Positions 12,244 through 23,840 of a DNA stretch of 64,000 bases are shown here, piece by piece; position 1 is the stretch's first letter; each line of letters begins with the position of its first letter. Source of the DNA: Synaphobranchus kaupii. Taxonomy: Eukaryota > Chordata > Actinopteri > Anguilliformes > Synaphobranchidae. Under the pieces are notes generated by a model. The model did no database searches. It saw only the letters and a list, made by a program, of their open reading frames with translations, and had not been told where the DNA came from. Made by a program: the position numbers and the translations under genes. The DNA is taken from assembly GCA_029718625.1 (NCBI GenBank), contig CM056376.1:79173386-79237385 (forward strand), in the 5' to 3' direction.

Positions 12244-12997
12244 TTTCCCGTTTCCGTGGAGAACCTGTCCTGACATTCAATCCTCACTGAGTGGCAGGAG
12301 ATCGGGCGTGGGGTACGGTCACCCCGACAGGCCCCCATTCCAATGAGAAAGTCCCTGCTTGCTCTGCACCAGTTGATGAAAAAGCAAATCACCCTGCTTG
12401 GAAGCCATAACTATGAAACAAAGCCCAGAGAAGTAAAGGCTTGGAAGACTATCAAAGTAGCAGGGGCCACAGAGGTAAAAAAATAAAGCAGGCTTGGGAA
12501 GTATAACAATGGACCAGGAGGAAGAGAGGTAAAATAGAATAAGTTTGGAAGTCGAGCGACGGAAGGCAAGACAACAGAACAGGCAATCCACGCTTCCTAG
12601 AAATTTTCAAAGCATTGGTATTTAGAGAAGGCTTCCAGAATGGTTAATTTTCCGCCTGAGTAAGCCTCTGCTTTTCTGGGATCTCGTTGAGCAGAGGGAC
12701 TGGGGCCTAGAGATGTAGATAGCGCTGTCTGTTCAGTGCACCCTGCCAAACCCTCACACCCACCCCTGCCACCACCCACCCCCACAGCACAGCAGCAGAC
12801 TAAAGTCCCGATTGCTCTCCAAACACATTCAGTCACCGTTCACTCCTATTGTATCTTTTTTTTTATCAGCAACTGCGCTGATTACACACTGTATTGCCTG
12901 TATCCCTTAAGTGCAGTAAGACCACAAAGACATTGCATGCACCCTGTGGTTATATTTTAGTCAAAATCCAGCTTATCCCTATAATGGCCGCTCAAAC

Positions 12998-13173
12998 GTT
13001 TGGTGGAGCACTCTTTTGTGTCTTGATATCTTGTTGAAAAATATGTTGGACTTAACTCCACCTGATTGAGCCATCACTAACACGTACACCGATAGAGATG
13101 GCTCAATCAGGTGGAGTTAAGTCCAACATATTTTTCAACAAGATATCAAGACTCAAAACGTGCTCTACCAAAC
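12998..13173. repeat. Long near-perfect hairpin
   Basis: Arms at 12998-13075 and 13097-13173 are almost identical reverse complements of about 78 bases, differing at only a few positions near the outer end. The loop is about 21 bp. In the nav3 pre-mRNA this would form a long double-stranded stem. The form fits a young fold-back MITE. A small-RNA role is possible but unsupported. Confidence 0.8.
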
Positions 13174-13755
13174 CCTTGTGAATTTAGGCCTGTTACATGT
13201 TACCATTACATTCATTGTGTTGTTAACTGGTTTCATGTACACTGCAGACTTCATTCCTTGTTTGCAGATCAAAACAAGGTGCTGATACAGCATTGTAAAA
13301 CTAAAGCAAATGACTACCAGTGTGTTCCCAGGCATCTTGGGATAAGGTACATTTCCCAGAGAGAGGATATTACAACTGTGCTAAAAGGCACCTGGGTGTC
13401 GGGTAAAGAAATGTGGTGTCATAATTAGTGATCTGAAGTTTTCCGTGGTTATTGGTAATGTTACAATAACAGGATAATTGGAAGGTTTTGATCATAAAAA
13501 ATACATTTAATAATAATAATAATAATAACTAGAAGATGGCACTCAGTAGAGCGCATACCTCTGCCAACTTGCAATTTGCAATTGTCAAGATATGCCAGTT
13601 CCACATGTGGGATACCAAAAATTAATAATTTTTTCCATGTTCTTCACATCAGGAGATGAATGCATTTTCATGAATGCATCTGAAATTGGGCATGACATAT
13701 GCCCGTTTAATTACTAGCCACTCAAGCATTTTAGTCAGTTATTGCAACACCACAT

Positions 13756-13915
13756 GGCCAATCAGCACTATATTTGTTCAGTGGCTGGAAATGAGCTTTC
13801 CAGCACTCCCATTTTGTTTGATTAGGCCAATAATGCCACTTGGCCAATCAGCACTAAACTTGTTCAGTGGTCAGAAATGAGCTCTCCAGCACCCCCATTT
13901 GTCTGTTCGGAAGTT
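13756..13915 (+). repeat. Two-copy direct repeat, 86-bp offset
   Basis: GGCCAATCAGCACTA begins at 13756 and again at 13842. Each copy continues with a shared stretch through AAATGAGCT, TCCAGCAC and CCCATTT. The copies are diverged. No function is apparent. Confidence 0.75.
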
Positions 13916-14186
13916 ATATGCCTTTTTGTGTGAACCCACGCCCAATGCCACGCCCCCCTTTGGACAATCGGTGTGAAAAGTAAAACAGTTCGTCCTTGCC
14001 CCATGACCACACTTTCCACAAAGTTTCATGCAAATCCGTTCATAACTGAAACAAACAACTCCATAATAATAATAATAATAATAATTATGATGACTGTTAT
14101 TGTGTATAAACATGAAGAGTATAATGAAAAATGAAGCAGTGTATATTTAATCTTCATAGCTGTGCTTTGCTCTGTCTTTCTTACAG

Positions 14187-15166
14187 AATTGGTGAAGGGC
14201 ATCTCTCAGCCTGGCAGCCTGAACGGGAGCACCCCACTATCTGGCAGTCCTGCCGGGCAGCAACCCCCCTCTGCCATCCCCTCACCTAGTGCCGGCAAGT
14301 CCTTACGTGGCAAGCCTGTCAGCATGAAGCACAGCGCCACCTCGTCTGCCCTGTCCGCCAAATCGTCCAGCCCGGCCACCTCCCCCACGCCCCCGCCCAC
14401 CCCCCTGCCCTGCCTCAGACCGCCTCAAGCCCCTGCAGACAGAGGCCTCCAAGGCTGGTGGGACAGGCCAGCGGTCCATGCTGGAGAAGTTCAGATTCAT
14501 TAACACCCGAGGGAACGCTAGGCCCTCTGGTTCGGGGGCGGAGCTGAGAGAGGAGGAGGAGGAGGAGGATGAGGCGGACGAGGATGAGATGATGTCAGAG
14601 TACGGAGAGGAGGGGCTGCTAACGGGCCAACATGGCGCCAAGCAGACATCGATCGGTGGCGGCGCTGCCCCAAAGGCTGCCGCCAAGGGCGTTGCCAACA
14701 AGTCCCTCCCCCAGACTAAAGACAAAGAGGACAAGGGTAAGAGCAAAGGCAAAAGCGGGACCCCGGCCAGGGAGGAGAGAGACCCGCCCTCCGAGCCTGG
14801 CAAGAAGACCTCCAGAATCGCCAGCCTCATCCCCAAAGGGGGCAAGACCTCTGCCGTGAAGAAGGAGGGCGCCCCCCCGGCCTCCAGTGGGATCCCCAAA
14901 CCGGGGACGAAGGTGTCCGTGCCCTCCTCCGCCTCCGGGGATCCCAAGGCCAAGCTGTCCAAAGCGAGCCAGGGCTTCTGCTCTCCGCGGTCCCAGGGGG
15001 GCCCGGAGGGCCGGCGGACCAGCATGGTGTCCTCCACCAGCGCCTCGGCGATCTCGGGCTGCGCGGTGATGTCGGGAGGGGCGCTGTGCGGGAACGGGAC
15101 GGTGCAGCTACCTCAGCAGCAGTTCAGCCACCCCAACACCGCCACCGTAGCACCCTTCATGTACCG
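14187..15166 (+). CDS. nav3: Neuron navigator 3, large linker exon, with apparent frameshift
   Basis: This large exon encodes the Ser/Lys-rich microtubule-binding linker. The acceptor is CTTACAG ending at 14186. The donor is CG|GTAAGT at 15167, phase 2. Three SxIP motifs, the EB-protein docking signal, are visible: SAIP (14270-14281), SLIP (14823-14834) and SGIP (14886-14897). Conserved NAV3 stretches include MKHSATS, SMLEKFRF, KKTSRIASLIPKGGK and HPNTATVAPFMYR. An acidic run, ELREEEEEEDEADEDE, occupies 14541-14588. The start reads in the frame of 14189, but SDRLKP-SMLEKF reads one base over. The change falls in the C-rich stretch 14371-14418, and the first frame stops at 14503. It may be a consensus error, a real lesion or a splicing alternative. 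Confidence 0.9.
14371..14418 (+). other. nav3: Frame break and acceptor-like tract in nav3
   Basis: A C-rich stretch ends in TGCCTCAG at 14418. Conserved protein continues on both sides but in frames one base apart. The stretch also looks like a polypyrimidine tract with acceptor. Splicing 3646 to 14419 would make a GAC codon and enter the correct downstream frame (DRLKPLQTE). Confidence 0.7.
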
Positions 15167-15412
15167 GTAAGTCTCTGTGGGGGGTGGGGGTTACTTACAG
15201 GAGATGAGGGGAACTGAACCAGTAGTGGAGGCAGTTTATGCGCTTAGGTCTGTTGCCAGATCCAGCTTTAATTGAAGCAATGAAAGCAATGAGTGTATGT
15301 GATTTCAGGATGTAACCTGTACTGCACAGGTGTCAAACTCCAGTCCTGGAGGGCCACAGTGACTGCCGGTTTTCAGGGTGTTCTTGGCACCAGTGGGTTC
15401 ATTTAAGTCAAA

Positions 15413-15747
15413 ACTAGATTCAGCTGTAAATTACACTGGTACAGTATGGAACACATGGCTGGCTAAATGGCTGTAAGTTATCAAGGGTCTGAGCTATCAA
15501 ACGAGCCCTAAAGTGTGGATGGATCACTTTAAGGGTTGTTTCTCCTGACTTTTTTCCCCATAGAGTTCTATAGGAAAATGAGTCCGGAGAAATAACCCTT
15601 GCAGTGATCCATCCACATCTACTCCATATCTGGCAATAGAGTGATGGTTTAGGGCTCGTTTGATAGCTCAGACCCTTGATAACTTACAGCCATTTAGCCA
15701 GCCATGTGTTCCATACTGTACCAGTGTAATTTACAGCTGAATCTAGT
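15413..15747. mobile_element. Large palindromic MITE
   Basis: The ends ACTAGATTCAGCTGTAAATT and AATTTACAGCTGAATCTAGT are exact reverse complements. Pairing continues inward through the stretches containing CCATGTG, TAAGTTATCAAGGGTCTGAG and GAGCCCTAAA, for about 105 bp per arm and then less perfectly. This is a 335-bp snap-back element. It is preceded by a common fish-type repeat fragment (CTCCAGTCCTGGAGGGCC). Confidence 0.75.
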
Positions 15748-15899
15748 CTCACCCCCCAATTTCCATAGAGATCCATTCAAATGCAGAGAGGTTATAGTAT
15801 CGCTTGTAACAGTACCTTAAAATAAGATATCGACAGTTTTTTTGATGTTGATGGTCACAGACTTCAGGAAGTAACAGCATGTAAAGGACATGCGACCAA

Positions 15900-16113
15900 A
15901 TATGAAATATGATACTTTAAAAATACGTTAAAGCAAAGGGTATGAATACTTATGTAAATGAGAAATTTTATTTTTTTATTTTTAATAAATTTGCCAAAAT
16001 CTCAAAAAAACTTTTTTCACATTGTCATTATGGGGTGTTGTGTGTAGAATGGCTGTAACAGAACAAAATGTGGAAAAAGTGAAGCGCTGTGAATACTTTC
16101 CGGATGCACTGTA
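15900..16113. mobile_element. Tc1-like transposon terminus
   Basis: The stretch has the usual layout of a teleost Tc1-like 3' end. There are two copies of a GTATGAATACTT / GTGAATACTTTC motif, and AATAAATTTGC, GTCATTATGGGG and AAAATGTGGAAAAAGT lie between them. It stops with GCACTGTA at 16113. No matching left end or transposase was found, so it is a truncated relic. Confidence 0.65.
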
Positions 16114-16959
16114 TCTCGAGGCAGTACAGCCATATAAATATACATACAGTACTATACAATGCAAATATAGACACGTAACCTTGGGGGCGATGATACAACT
16201 GATTCCTTGGTGTCTTCACATTGTTGGGTCCACTTGCATGTTGCAAAAAGATATCAATCATGTGAATTGCTTGTTAAATTAAACTGAAGGCCATGCTGGC
16301 ATCACAGCTCTCTCCAGGCCTGGGCTGTGTGCAGACTGAAGGGTGAATTCCCCAAAAAGCCAGGCGCGAAGATGCCTCTCACAGCCGGAGTCAAAAGTTA
16401 AAACGAGAGGTGCATGATGCATTTTCTATTTCAGCGTGTGAAAAACGCTCACTAGAACGCACCCTCCCCCTTAGGGCAACAAGCAGGCATCCCGATAGTA
16501 AACCGCTTCTCATCAGATCGCTGCATGTCAGTTTGCGAGCAGCGAAAACAGGGCTGTGTGTTTGGCCGTTAACGGGATCTAGTTTTGTACGAAGTACACG
16601 TGTCGCTCGTGCTGCACTGTGATTTCAGCGAGCCTCCGGGGGTTACATTCGCGATAATGGCTGCTGTTAAAGCAACCACTTTAATGCTTTAAGCAGCAAT
16701 ACTTGACAAGGTAATAAATAAAATCTACACTCATGCTTTATTTCAAAGATAAGTGTTTAAAAGTAACGGTGTAAATGTAGTGCAGTTGTAAGAACACATT
16801 TTTAGGTTAGGGACATATTAACTTCATGAACCACAATGGCTAGGCCACTGTGTGCTGTAAATCTCTGTCTTGTGTGAACAACTTGTCGTAACTTTCCAAA
16901 TCCTCTAGGCTCTCAAGAAAAAGGTTCCCCAAAGAGGAACTCTATGATTGGTTCAAATG

Positions 16960-17240
16960 AGTCATTGACTGCACGATGGTTCTCCACCCACTTTGGGGTT
17001 CGTGAAGCCTCACACTCCATATTCTGGCTCTGTGGGGACGCCGGACGTCATCAGTTTGACTCTCACGCAGGCATCTTCCGCGGGACCCCTCCTTCCCATA
17101 TTTCCGCTAAGAAAGCACGGTGCTGAGAGGGACGCGGGAACGCCCACCGACCAGCTGCACCTCTGACCACGCGCGCCGCACACTAGACTTCTCAGCCGCC
17201 ACCCCCGGCGCGCGCCAGCAAAATCTGAGAAAAATGAATC
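16960..17240. other. CpG-rich intronic block
   Basis: Several CpGs cluster here, including CCGCGGG-like, GACGCGGG and GGCGCGCGCC strings, in otherwise AT-rich intron. There is no reading frame with splice support. It might be a regulatory element or an unannotated promoter. This is inferred from composition only. Confidence 0.3.
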
Positions 17241-18739
17241 ACCGCCCAAGTGGGCAAATTTGTATTTTTAGCCTCTGAAAACATGCGCATCGATTGCTCC
17301 TTGCTGAAATGCCACCATTTGGAGGCCTTATCCACGTGTCGTGAGAAACTTTTTGACTGATGACCTCTGATGCGGGCCGGCGGGTGAAGAATAGCTTCCT
17401 CTGTCAACCAGTGTTTGTGGGTGGTGGTGAAAGAGCAGTCAGGGAGCTGTCTGGGACTTGTCTAGGAGTTGTCCTGAAAGCCCATCAGTGACCATAGTCC
17501 ATTTTCTGTGAACCTATTTCAGAATAGCGAAATAAATACAGCGCTCTGGCATGCTGGCACAGCTGTGTAAGCACAGCGTTAAGCAGCTTAAAACGAACAC
17601 TCTTGTGGGAATTATCTCATCAGTGGGCGAATGCTTTATTTTTGTCCGTGCGTCTGTTCGTTTACAGGCGGATACCTTTTTTCTTCAAACATTTTTTATT
17701 CAGCTTTTTAAAAAAGTGAAAGTGAATGCGCGCAAACCGTCAGAGGGGGACGACAACAAAACGGGGAGTCCACATCAACTGTTCACCAGTGCGCCGTGCC
17801 AAAACCACTTGCCCTGCGCAGACTTGCTAACTCTCCAAAACCAAAACCTCAAGGAAATAAGATGACCAAACTGATCTCAATTCGATAGCCGGCTTCAGGA
17901 AAGCTGCCATCATATGCATGAATTAGAATTGGCAACATGTAAGTGAGATGCATATATAAAAGCATAATGATAACGATAATCATGTCTGCCTCCTTTTGAA
18001 TGAGCATGAGCACCATCGGTCATGTTTTCCACGTAACCTTCAAAGCAGAGGCACCCGTTATCAGCCCATCGCTGAAAAATGACAAGGCCTGTCGCCCCTT
18101 GTGTAATATGATGCAGCGCTCAACAGGTGAGTGCATTCTGGTCACGCCCCAGAATGAGCTGCTGCCGGGGTGACTCTTCCTGACATTACGCTCCTAGCCT
18201 CCGAGGGCCCTGGGTAATCTGCGACTGAGATAAATAGTCAGTGGCCATCAGAAGGGAAAGGCTCTTCTGCCTCTCTGCAGTCTGCTGTCGTTTGACCGCC
18301 AATTTGACTAGACTCGTCGGTCGTGCCGAACTCTCCGGCCCAGCTCTGATTACGGTGTGCTCAGAGCAGCTACGGGGGTGTTTTTTTTTTCTGGCTTTTG
18401 TTCACCACCCACAGAGCTACACTGCATTTTGCATTGTGCCTTGTAATTTGGGTCTGTTTCAACATGATTTTTCAAATCAATCCGCCTATTGTGGGTGTAT
18501 TTCCACTTGCTAATATTTACATACACAATGCAATGCCAGCTTCTTGCTCTACTCAGAAGTAATCACTGCACAAATTTCAAGTTGTTTTGATGAAAATAAC
18601 CAAGAAGAAAATGCACAAGCTCTTTTTAGTTTTTCACAACAGCGTCTGCATTATGCAAACGTACAAAAAAACTTTCAAACGAGCTGCTATATCCTGATTT
18701 AGAAATACCCGACCTGGGCAAGGGGCAGTCTGACTATTG

Positions 18740-19050
18740 CCGTAGGTCAGTGGTTCATTAACCGCCGCCTTGAACACTCCCTGAGTGAAATCGGCACATG
18801 CCTCGGTCACCCGGGCGAGGCCAGGCGGACTGAAACACTCGCTTGAATTTGGACAGATCCGGAAAAGCGGAAAATCACGAAATGGCTCCGCGAGGCGCTA
18901 TTGACAGACGGAGCCGAGCAGGCCGGCATCGCGGCTCTCTCCAGTAGTCGCCGCCACACTGCGATGATGCGGAGGGAGAGAGTTTATCTGGCCCCGTGCA
19001 GGTGGCTGGGGAGAGCTTTGATGTAGAAGCAAGAGCCCTGTGCCAGCGGG
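18740..19050. other. CpG-rich intronic block
   Basis: CpG-dense sequence with strings such as TCACCCGGGCGAGG and CTCCGCGAGGCGC, ending near an exon-like CCGTGCAG|GTGGCT. No navigator-like translation reads into this site. It is a candidate regulatory block, not a supported exon. Confidence 0.3.
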
Positions 19051-19255
19051 CAGGAAGCATCCATCTGTCTCCTGTCCACTGAGGTTGACTGACAAAAGTA
19101 TCGAGCTGTGTTCTGGTATTTATGAAGAGTTTTCAGGGTTTTAAAAAAATATATACAGTATATATAAATATATAAATCATAAGAGAGATGAGTGATGGGG
19201 GAGGTAGGAAGGGGAAAACCTGGGAGAATGGGTTGATACTCGCAGAGCACATAAA

Positions 19256-19280
19256 CACACACGCACGTGCCACACACGTG

Positions 19281-19316
<36 letters not shown>
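19256..19316. repeat. (CA)n microsatellite
   Basis: An imperfect CA tract from 19256 becomes uninterrupted at 19283-19316. Open frames across it are artefacts. Confidence 0.95.
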
Positions 19317-19320
<4 letters not shown>

Positions 19321-19802
19321 TCCACAGTTCCATCAATGAATCCGTTTGAAATGCCCCTTTTAGCAAAATGTTCAGGAACAAATAAGAGTAGGGTAAGAAA
19401 ACCTTGGTTTAATTCTGTGTCACACAAAACTGACATCTGTCCATATCAAGAACTCTTCTACTATCCAATCAAGACACTGATTGGTTAAGGGATAGGGAAC
19501 AATGCCGATCAACGTAGCAGCCATTCTCAGGATACGATACAAGGAGTATTCAGAAGTAGCAACAAGCAAACTCAGCTGGGTTGAGAGTTTTGCCTCGATA
19601 GTCCTTTGAGAACTTTGAGTGTGAAACGGGAGGGGAAATTCTCTGTATATCCAATACATTTTCATTATGACTCAGTTCGCTCTCACTTTCTTGTCAGGGA
19701 GGGATTTTCATTCAGTCTTTATCGCCCTTTAAACCCGTGCCATGCGATTTCCACTGATGAAGGGCATTAACCTGAGCGCCTCTGGGCTTGTCGCCGTTCC
19801 AG

Positions 19803-19918
19803 GACCTGCTCGGAGAACGACTGCACCACGGTGGCCCCCGCCAACCCCTGCCTGAGCCCCACCAAAGGCGACCTGGCCTACAGCAAGACCGCCAAGCAGT
19901 GCCTGGAGGAGATCTCAG
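19803..19918 (+). CDS. nav3: Neuron navigator 3, internal exon
   Basis: The 116-bp exon continues the linker with CSENDCTTV, SPTKGDLAYSKTAK and QCLEEISG. The last two match NAV3. The acceptor is GTTCCAG ending at 19802 and completes the split Arg codon CG|G from 15166. The donor is CAG|GTAGAT, phase 1, and the split Gly codon (G|GA) is completed at 28195. The extra Cys and Asn residues in the first half differ from what I recall of mammalian NAV3. The exon holds no known domain. Confidence 0.92.
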
Positions 19919-21658
19919 GTAGATGATGACCGGGAGGGGGGCGGGGCCTGCGGGTGTCCGTCAGGTGAAAGGTCAGGATGTTCTCTGCGGGAACTGTTCC
20001 CTTTCCAATTTGGTTGCGCTTTCGCGGCGGCCGGCTGCGCCTGCTGCTCGCAGCCCTTGGTTGTTATGAGTCACGTGACGTGCAGCCTTCAAAGCGTTCT
20101 CTCTGGGCTGTATTACAGATCTATAGACCCCACGCAGACTTCCAGGGGAGTTATTTTCGTTGAATTCCTAGCGAATATTACAGCATGAACGCAGCCAACA
20201 TGGCAGAGATGCAGAGCCAATTTACCCACAGTCCATGTGCAGTAGCTGCTGTTTAGGTTTATATCATAAATGTAATATCTATATAGGATATACTTTTAAT
20301 AATAATGAATTTCATTTTACGACAGCCATCTATTTAGGCACGTATTCAGTCAGTAGAGTTTAATAGTTTGTTAAAACAGTTCTCCTTTTTTTATTTGGAG
20401 AATTATCATGCTATCTGCACAATAGCTGTTTATAATAATTCCCTTATTTACAGTAATTTGGTAGATGTTTCATAATTACAGTAGCTTTACAGGAGCTTGC
20501 TTTCATAATCATTACACATCATCCCACACAACTGCATAGGCAATGAAGAAAGTCACCTTCCATTAACAATTTCTTTATTCATTACCTTATGGGGAACAAC
20601 AACTTCAACATGTCTAGATGCAGACATTCACTAACAGACACATCATCTGACAGGTCAGTTTGTTTCAGTATCTTCTACTTTTAACTTCCTGACTCAGAAT
20701 GCCAATGGTAATTTCCTGCTGCCTCTCTTGTTAATGGTTGAATGCATTTGAAAGTCCACTTTGCATACCGTTCCCTCTGAAAAGCGCAGTTAAAATGGTG
20801 AAGAGGTGTAGGCTGCTCGAGAAGTGGAAAAAGAGATACAAAAAACAGATGAAGCATCGACCTGTGTTTTTTTTTTTACAGAATAGTCTGAGAGGACTGT
20901 TAAATATGTTGTGGTTAAAATGTGATGTAAGACTAGTCCAAAACTTAGTAGTACTCATAGTAATGCTCTTAATAAACTCAGTCATTTGTGTGTTTGTGAT
21001 GTACTCTGTCAATGCAGACATGCAGTGTGTGGCAGGTGCATTTCAGTCAACAGTCAGAGTTTCACCACAAGTTTTCATCAAATGTATTCAAATATTTTCT
21101 TTTCAAACTGTAGAAAAATAATGTTGAGCGTTGTTGTGAGAACTGCTTTCTTCCACTTGAGCTATATATGCAATTATGCTCTCATAAAAACAAAACTACA
21201 GCTGGCAGCTTTTCCTCAACCACCCAAACAATGGGAGCGGTTGCTTTCAAGTTCTGGGCGCGAGCTTTGCCGTGCACTTTTGAGTTGGAATGAGAATGTC
21301 TGGAATGTCTTGGTTTTTAAAATCGCTGGGCTATGATTGCTCAAGAAAAGGGTCCTCGTCTCTTTTCGGTCTCATTGTGACAGGATTTGAACCCTGAGCT
21401 CGGAGGCAGCTCCGCCGTCTCACTGAGGGCGAAGAGCACTTGTGGCCCTGGGAGAGCCTGGTCACGCTAAAAGGGATTGTGGTTGTCGGTTTGGATTCGC
21501 CTACTGTGGCATGACAGATTCGGACGGGCGGAACCGTCTGTGGATTCAGGGTTTTTTTTAATAGCCAGTTGCTCCTCGCGTGTCACCACTGTGCTACCAG
21601 CACCTGAGAAAGGAGCATTGCAGCTGTTGGAAGATGCACTCGCCCACCAGCCAGTTAC

Positions 21659-21929
21659 TACACTGAAAAAAAGTCTTACCAAGTGTTTTAGTAATTTAAA
21701 AATGTCTTGTAATGAGACTTAGAATCTTATTTTTTTTCTCTCATGTAGAAAATATTAGCTCGTTCTTTGCTTGACAAGTGAAACCCCATTGGTAAATCTT
21801 GAAATTAGTCCCATTTTCTCACCTCATTGGCAATCTTTTTGTCTTATTTGGCAAAAAGTTTAAGTCTAAATTTAAGTCTAAATATTCAAGTAAAATACTT
21901 GTTAAGATTGACTTGGTTTTTGCAGTGTA
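21659..21929. mobile_element. TA-flanked MITE
   Basis: The left end TACACTGAAAAAAAGTCTTA and the right end ...GGTTTTTGCAGTGTA are imperfect inverted repeats starting with TACACTG. The 271-bp element has no coding capacity. TA at each end fits a Tc1/mariner-type target. Confidence 0.65.
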
Positions 21930-22389
21930 TTAACCATACTGAAGGCTACACAGTACTACAGGACAGCTAGAGGTGTATCTCATTGGAGATGAGTGCCTGT
22001 GGGCGCCTGGTGCGTTGGACTCAACAATTACCCACCGGCCCCTGGTAGCACAGAGCCAGTTGTGCCCCAACTCTGTGGAATCTTGGTCACAGCCGAATTG
22101 TGACATAGCCAGGACTCAAGGGGGTTTCCCAGCTGTGGTAGACCCAAGGCCCGGAGAGATGGTAAACACTGCCTTTGGAAACGGCTCAGTCTGTAATGCT
22201 AGGATGCCATCACCTGCGCGTATTACACCCTGCGTCCCATTAGCTAGTGGCCTAGCGCAGATCCAGAGCACGGCTATCGCGGACCGTGCTGTGCAGGCAT
22301 GCTACACAGGTACACTGCACAGGTTCAGCACAGCAAGGCTGCAGAGCTCTGGCTTCGATACAATATGTAGTGAGACACAGCGGTGTGTG

Positions 22390-22945
22390 CAGTTATATAA
22401 CTGTGACACACATGCATGCATATGTACACATATATCTTCAGAGACACAAGTTGTCATTCCACTTGTACACACAGACAGCCCCATACACATATGCATAGAC
22501 ACAAGCATGCATAACCTTCCATACTACTGTCCGTATACACGCACACAAACACACATATATGCAGTACATAGACATAAGTGTGCATATCCATCCAATCATA
22601 CAAATTTGCAAACATGCACATACATGCATCTGCAAACATAAGGCATATGCAGTCACAAAAACACATATCAGCTTACACTTACACAGACACGTATACGCAC
22701 AAATATAGAAACAAGCAGTCATATCCACAAGCATGCACAAACATACACACACACGCACAATCACATGCATACAAACACACACGCATGCATTGACATAATC
22801 ATTCATATCTGCCTGTAGGTAAACATACATGAATGCACACATGCACACGCTTGTACGCACGCACGCACACACACACACAAATGCATTGACATAAGCATTC
22901 ATGTCTGCCTGTATGTAAAGCACACACGCACACGCACACAAACAG
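22390..22945. repeat. Degenerate alternating purine-pyrimidine tract
   Basis: About 550 bp dominated by CA, CATG, TACA and ATGCA words, such as ACACACATATATGCAGTACA. It is a decayed CA/TG microsatellite region with Z-DNA potential. It keeps long Cys/Val- and His/Thr-rich open frames on both strands that are artefacts. Confidence 0.85.
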
Positions 22946-23213
22946 ACACAGACCCGTCCCTGTTGTAGGTCTGTGCTGCCAATGAGTGGTGATAAGGTGC
23001 TGCTGTTGTTGCTGTGGACAGCCCCTGATCATGAGGGGTTTCTGGCACGGTGGCCAGGAGGACCTGTAGCCACGGCGGGGGAGAGGCAGAGGTCTGGAAA
23101 TGTAGGAGGAACACAGAGGAGACCCCGTAGAGCCCCTGAACCCCACGACCCGCCGCTCTCCTCACCTAGCCAGCGACAAGCGTTCCGGCGCTGAGAGCGG
23201 CGCTCGCCTTCGC

Positions 23214-23840
23214 TCAGGCGATAATTAACAGGAGCAGAGGGGACCGGGAGGGAGGGAGGGAGGGAGGGAGAGGAGAGGAGAAGAAAGGGGGAGAGAGTGA
23301 GAGGAGGAGAGAGGGAGGGAAATGAGAGAGAGTGTGAGAGGGAGCGAGGCAGAAAAGGAGAAGGAAACGGAGGAAAAGAGGGAGGAGAGAGTCCGTAAGA
23401 GAGGAGAGAGAGAGAGAGTGTCTAAGAGAGAGACAGAGAGCGAGAGAGAAAGCATTGTGCTTTCCCACTCACTCTTACCACTCCTTGTGAAAATAGGCTG
23501 GAGAGAACCACAGGAGGAGCAGGTTGGATTTGAAGAAGAGGGGCGACAGGCTGCAAGTGCACAGCGGCTGGAGGATCACCCCAGTACTGTCCACACAGGG
23601 GGGGGAGGAGGAGAGGGGAGGAGGCAGCGTCCACAGCATGAGTCCTCGCAGATATCTCTCTCGCACGGATCAAGTCGAGACTCACAGAGGGCTGCTGTGC
23701 TCCCGAGCGGGCGATACCTGCAGCTTTTCGGAGTAGAGGAGCGCTATCTGTCTCTTGCCCCACCGAATCGGCCGCCGCGCGTCCGCGGAGACGATGTGAT
23801 AGGGGCGGAAGAGGCGTAGCCGGAGAGGAAGATAGGGAGG
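23214..23840 (+). promoter_or_regulatory. nav3: Probable internal promoter and 5' leader
   Basis: This stretch lies directly upstream of the alternative first exon. It starts with a purine-only-like GGGA/GAGA tract (about 23240-23455), followed by GC-rich sequence with CpGs. There is no TATA box. An in-frame stop (TAG at 23817) precedes the ATG at 23841, so the region should be leader or promoter. The transcription start cannot be placed from sequence. Confidence 0.5.

Larger units (their letters stand above)
3647..14186 (+). other. nav3: nav3 intron, repeat-rich
   Basis: A 10.5-kb intron with no supported exon. It contains a CTCF-like motif, poly-G and TG runs, a GC-rich block resembling an LTR relic (5540-7160), a split dispersed repeat (7162-8300), snap-back palindromes, an inverted pair of about 190-bp repeats (8715-8903 and 12046-12243), a TTAA-flanked MITE (9358-9871) and a two-copy direct repeat (13756-13915). 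The stretch 9880-12040 is AT-rich and shows no gene; I see nothing assignable there. Confidence 0.85.
15167..19802 (+). other. nav3: nav3 intron
   Basis: A 4.6-kb intron with no supported exon. It contains a palindromic element (15413-15747), a Tc1-type 3' terminus (15900-16113), CpG-rich stretches at about 16960-17240 and 18740-19050, and a CA microsatellite. Between these (16114-16950, 17250-18740 and 19320-19800) I see only unique-looking non-coding DNA. Confidence 0.85.

Noticed and set aside
14288..14418. Small intron removing the frame break (donor at 14289 or 14307)
   Set aside because: Frame would fit, but both possible donors (CTA|GTGCCG and TAC|GTGGCA) are poor, and the removed sequence is conserved in the family.
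14303..15037. 244-codon minus-strand open frame opposite the linker exon
   Set aside because: It is the antisense shadow of GC-rich coding sequence, while the + strand has conserved navigator protein and splice sites.
21973..22641. 222-codon open frame
   Set aside because: The first half matches nothing recognised and the second half is CA-rich repeat. There are no flanking splice or promoter signals.
22438..22941. Cys/Val-rich open frames on the minus strand
   Set aside because: They come from the alternating CA/TG tract and match compositional bias only.
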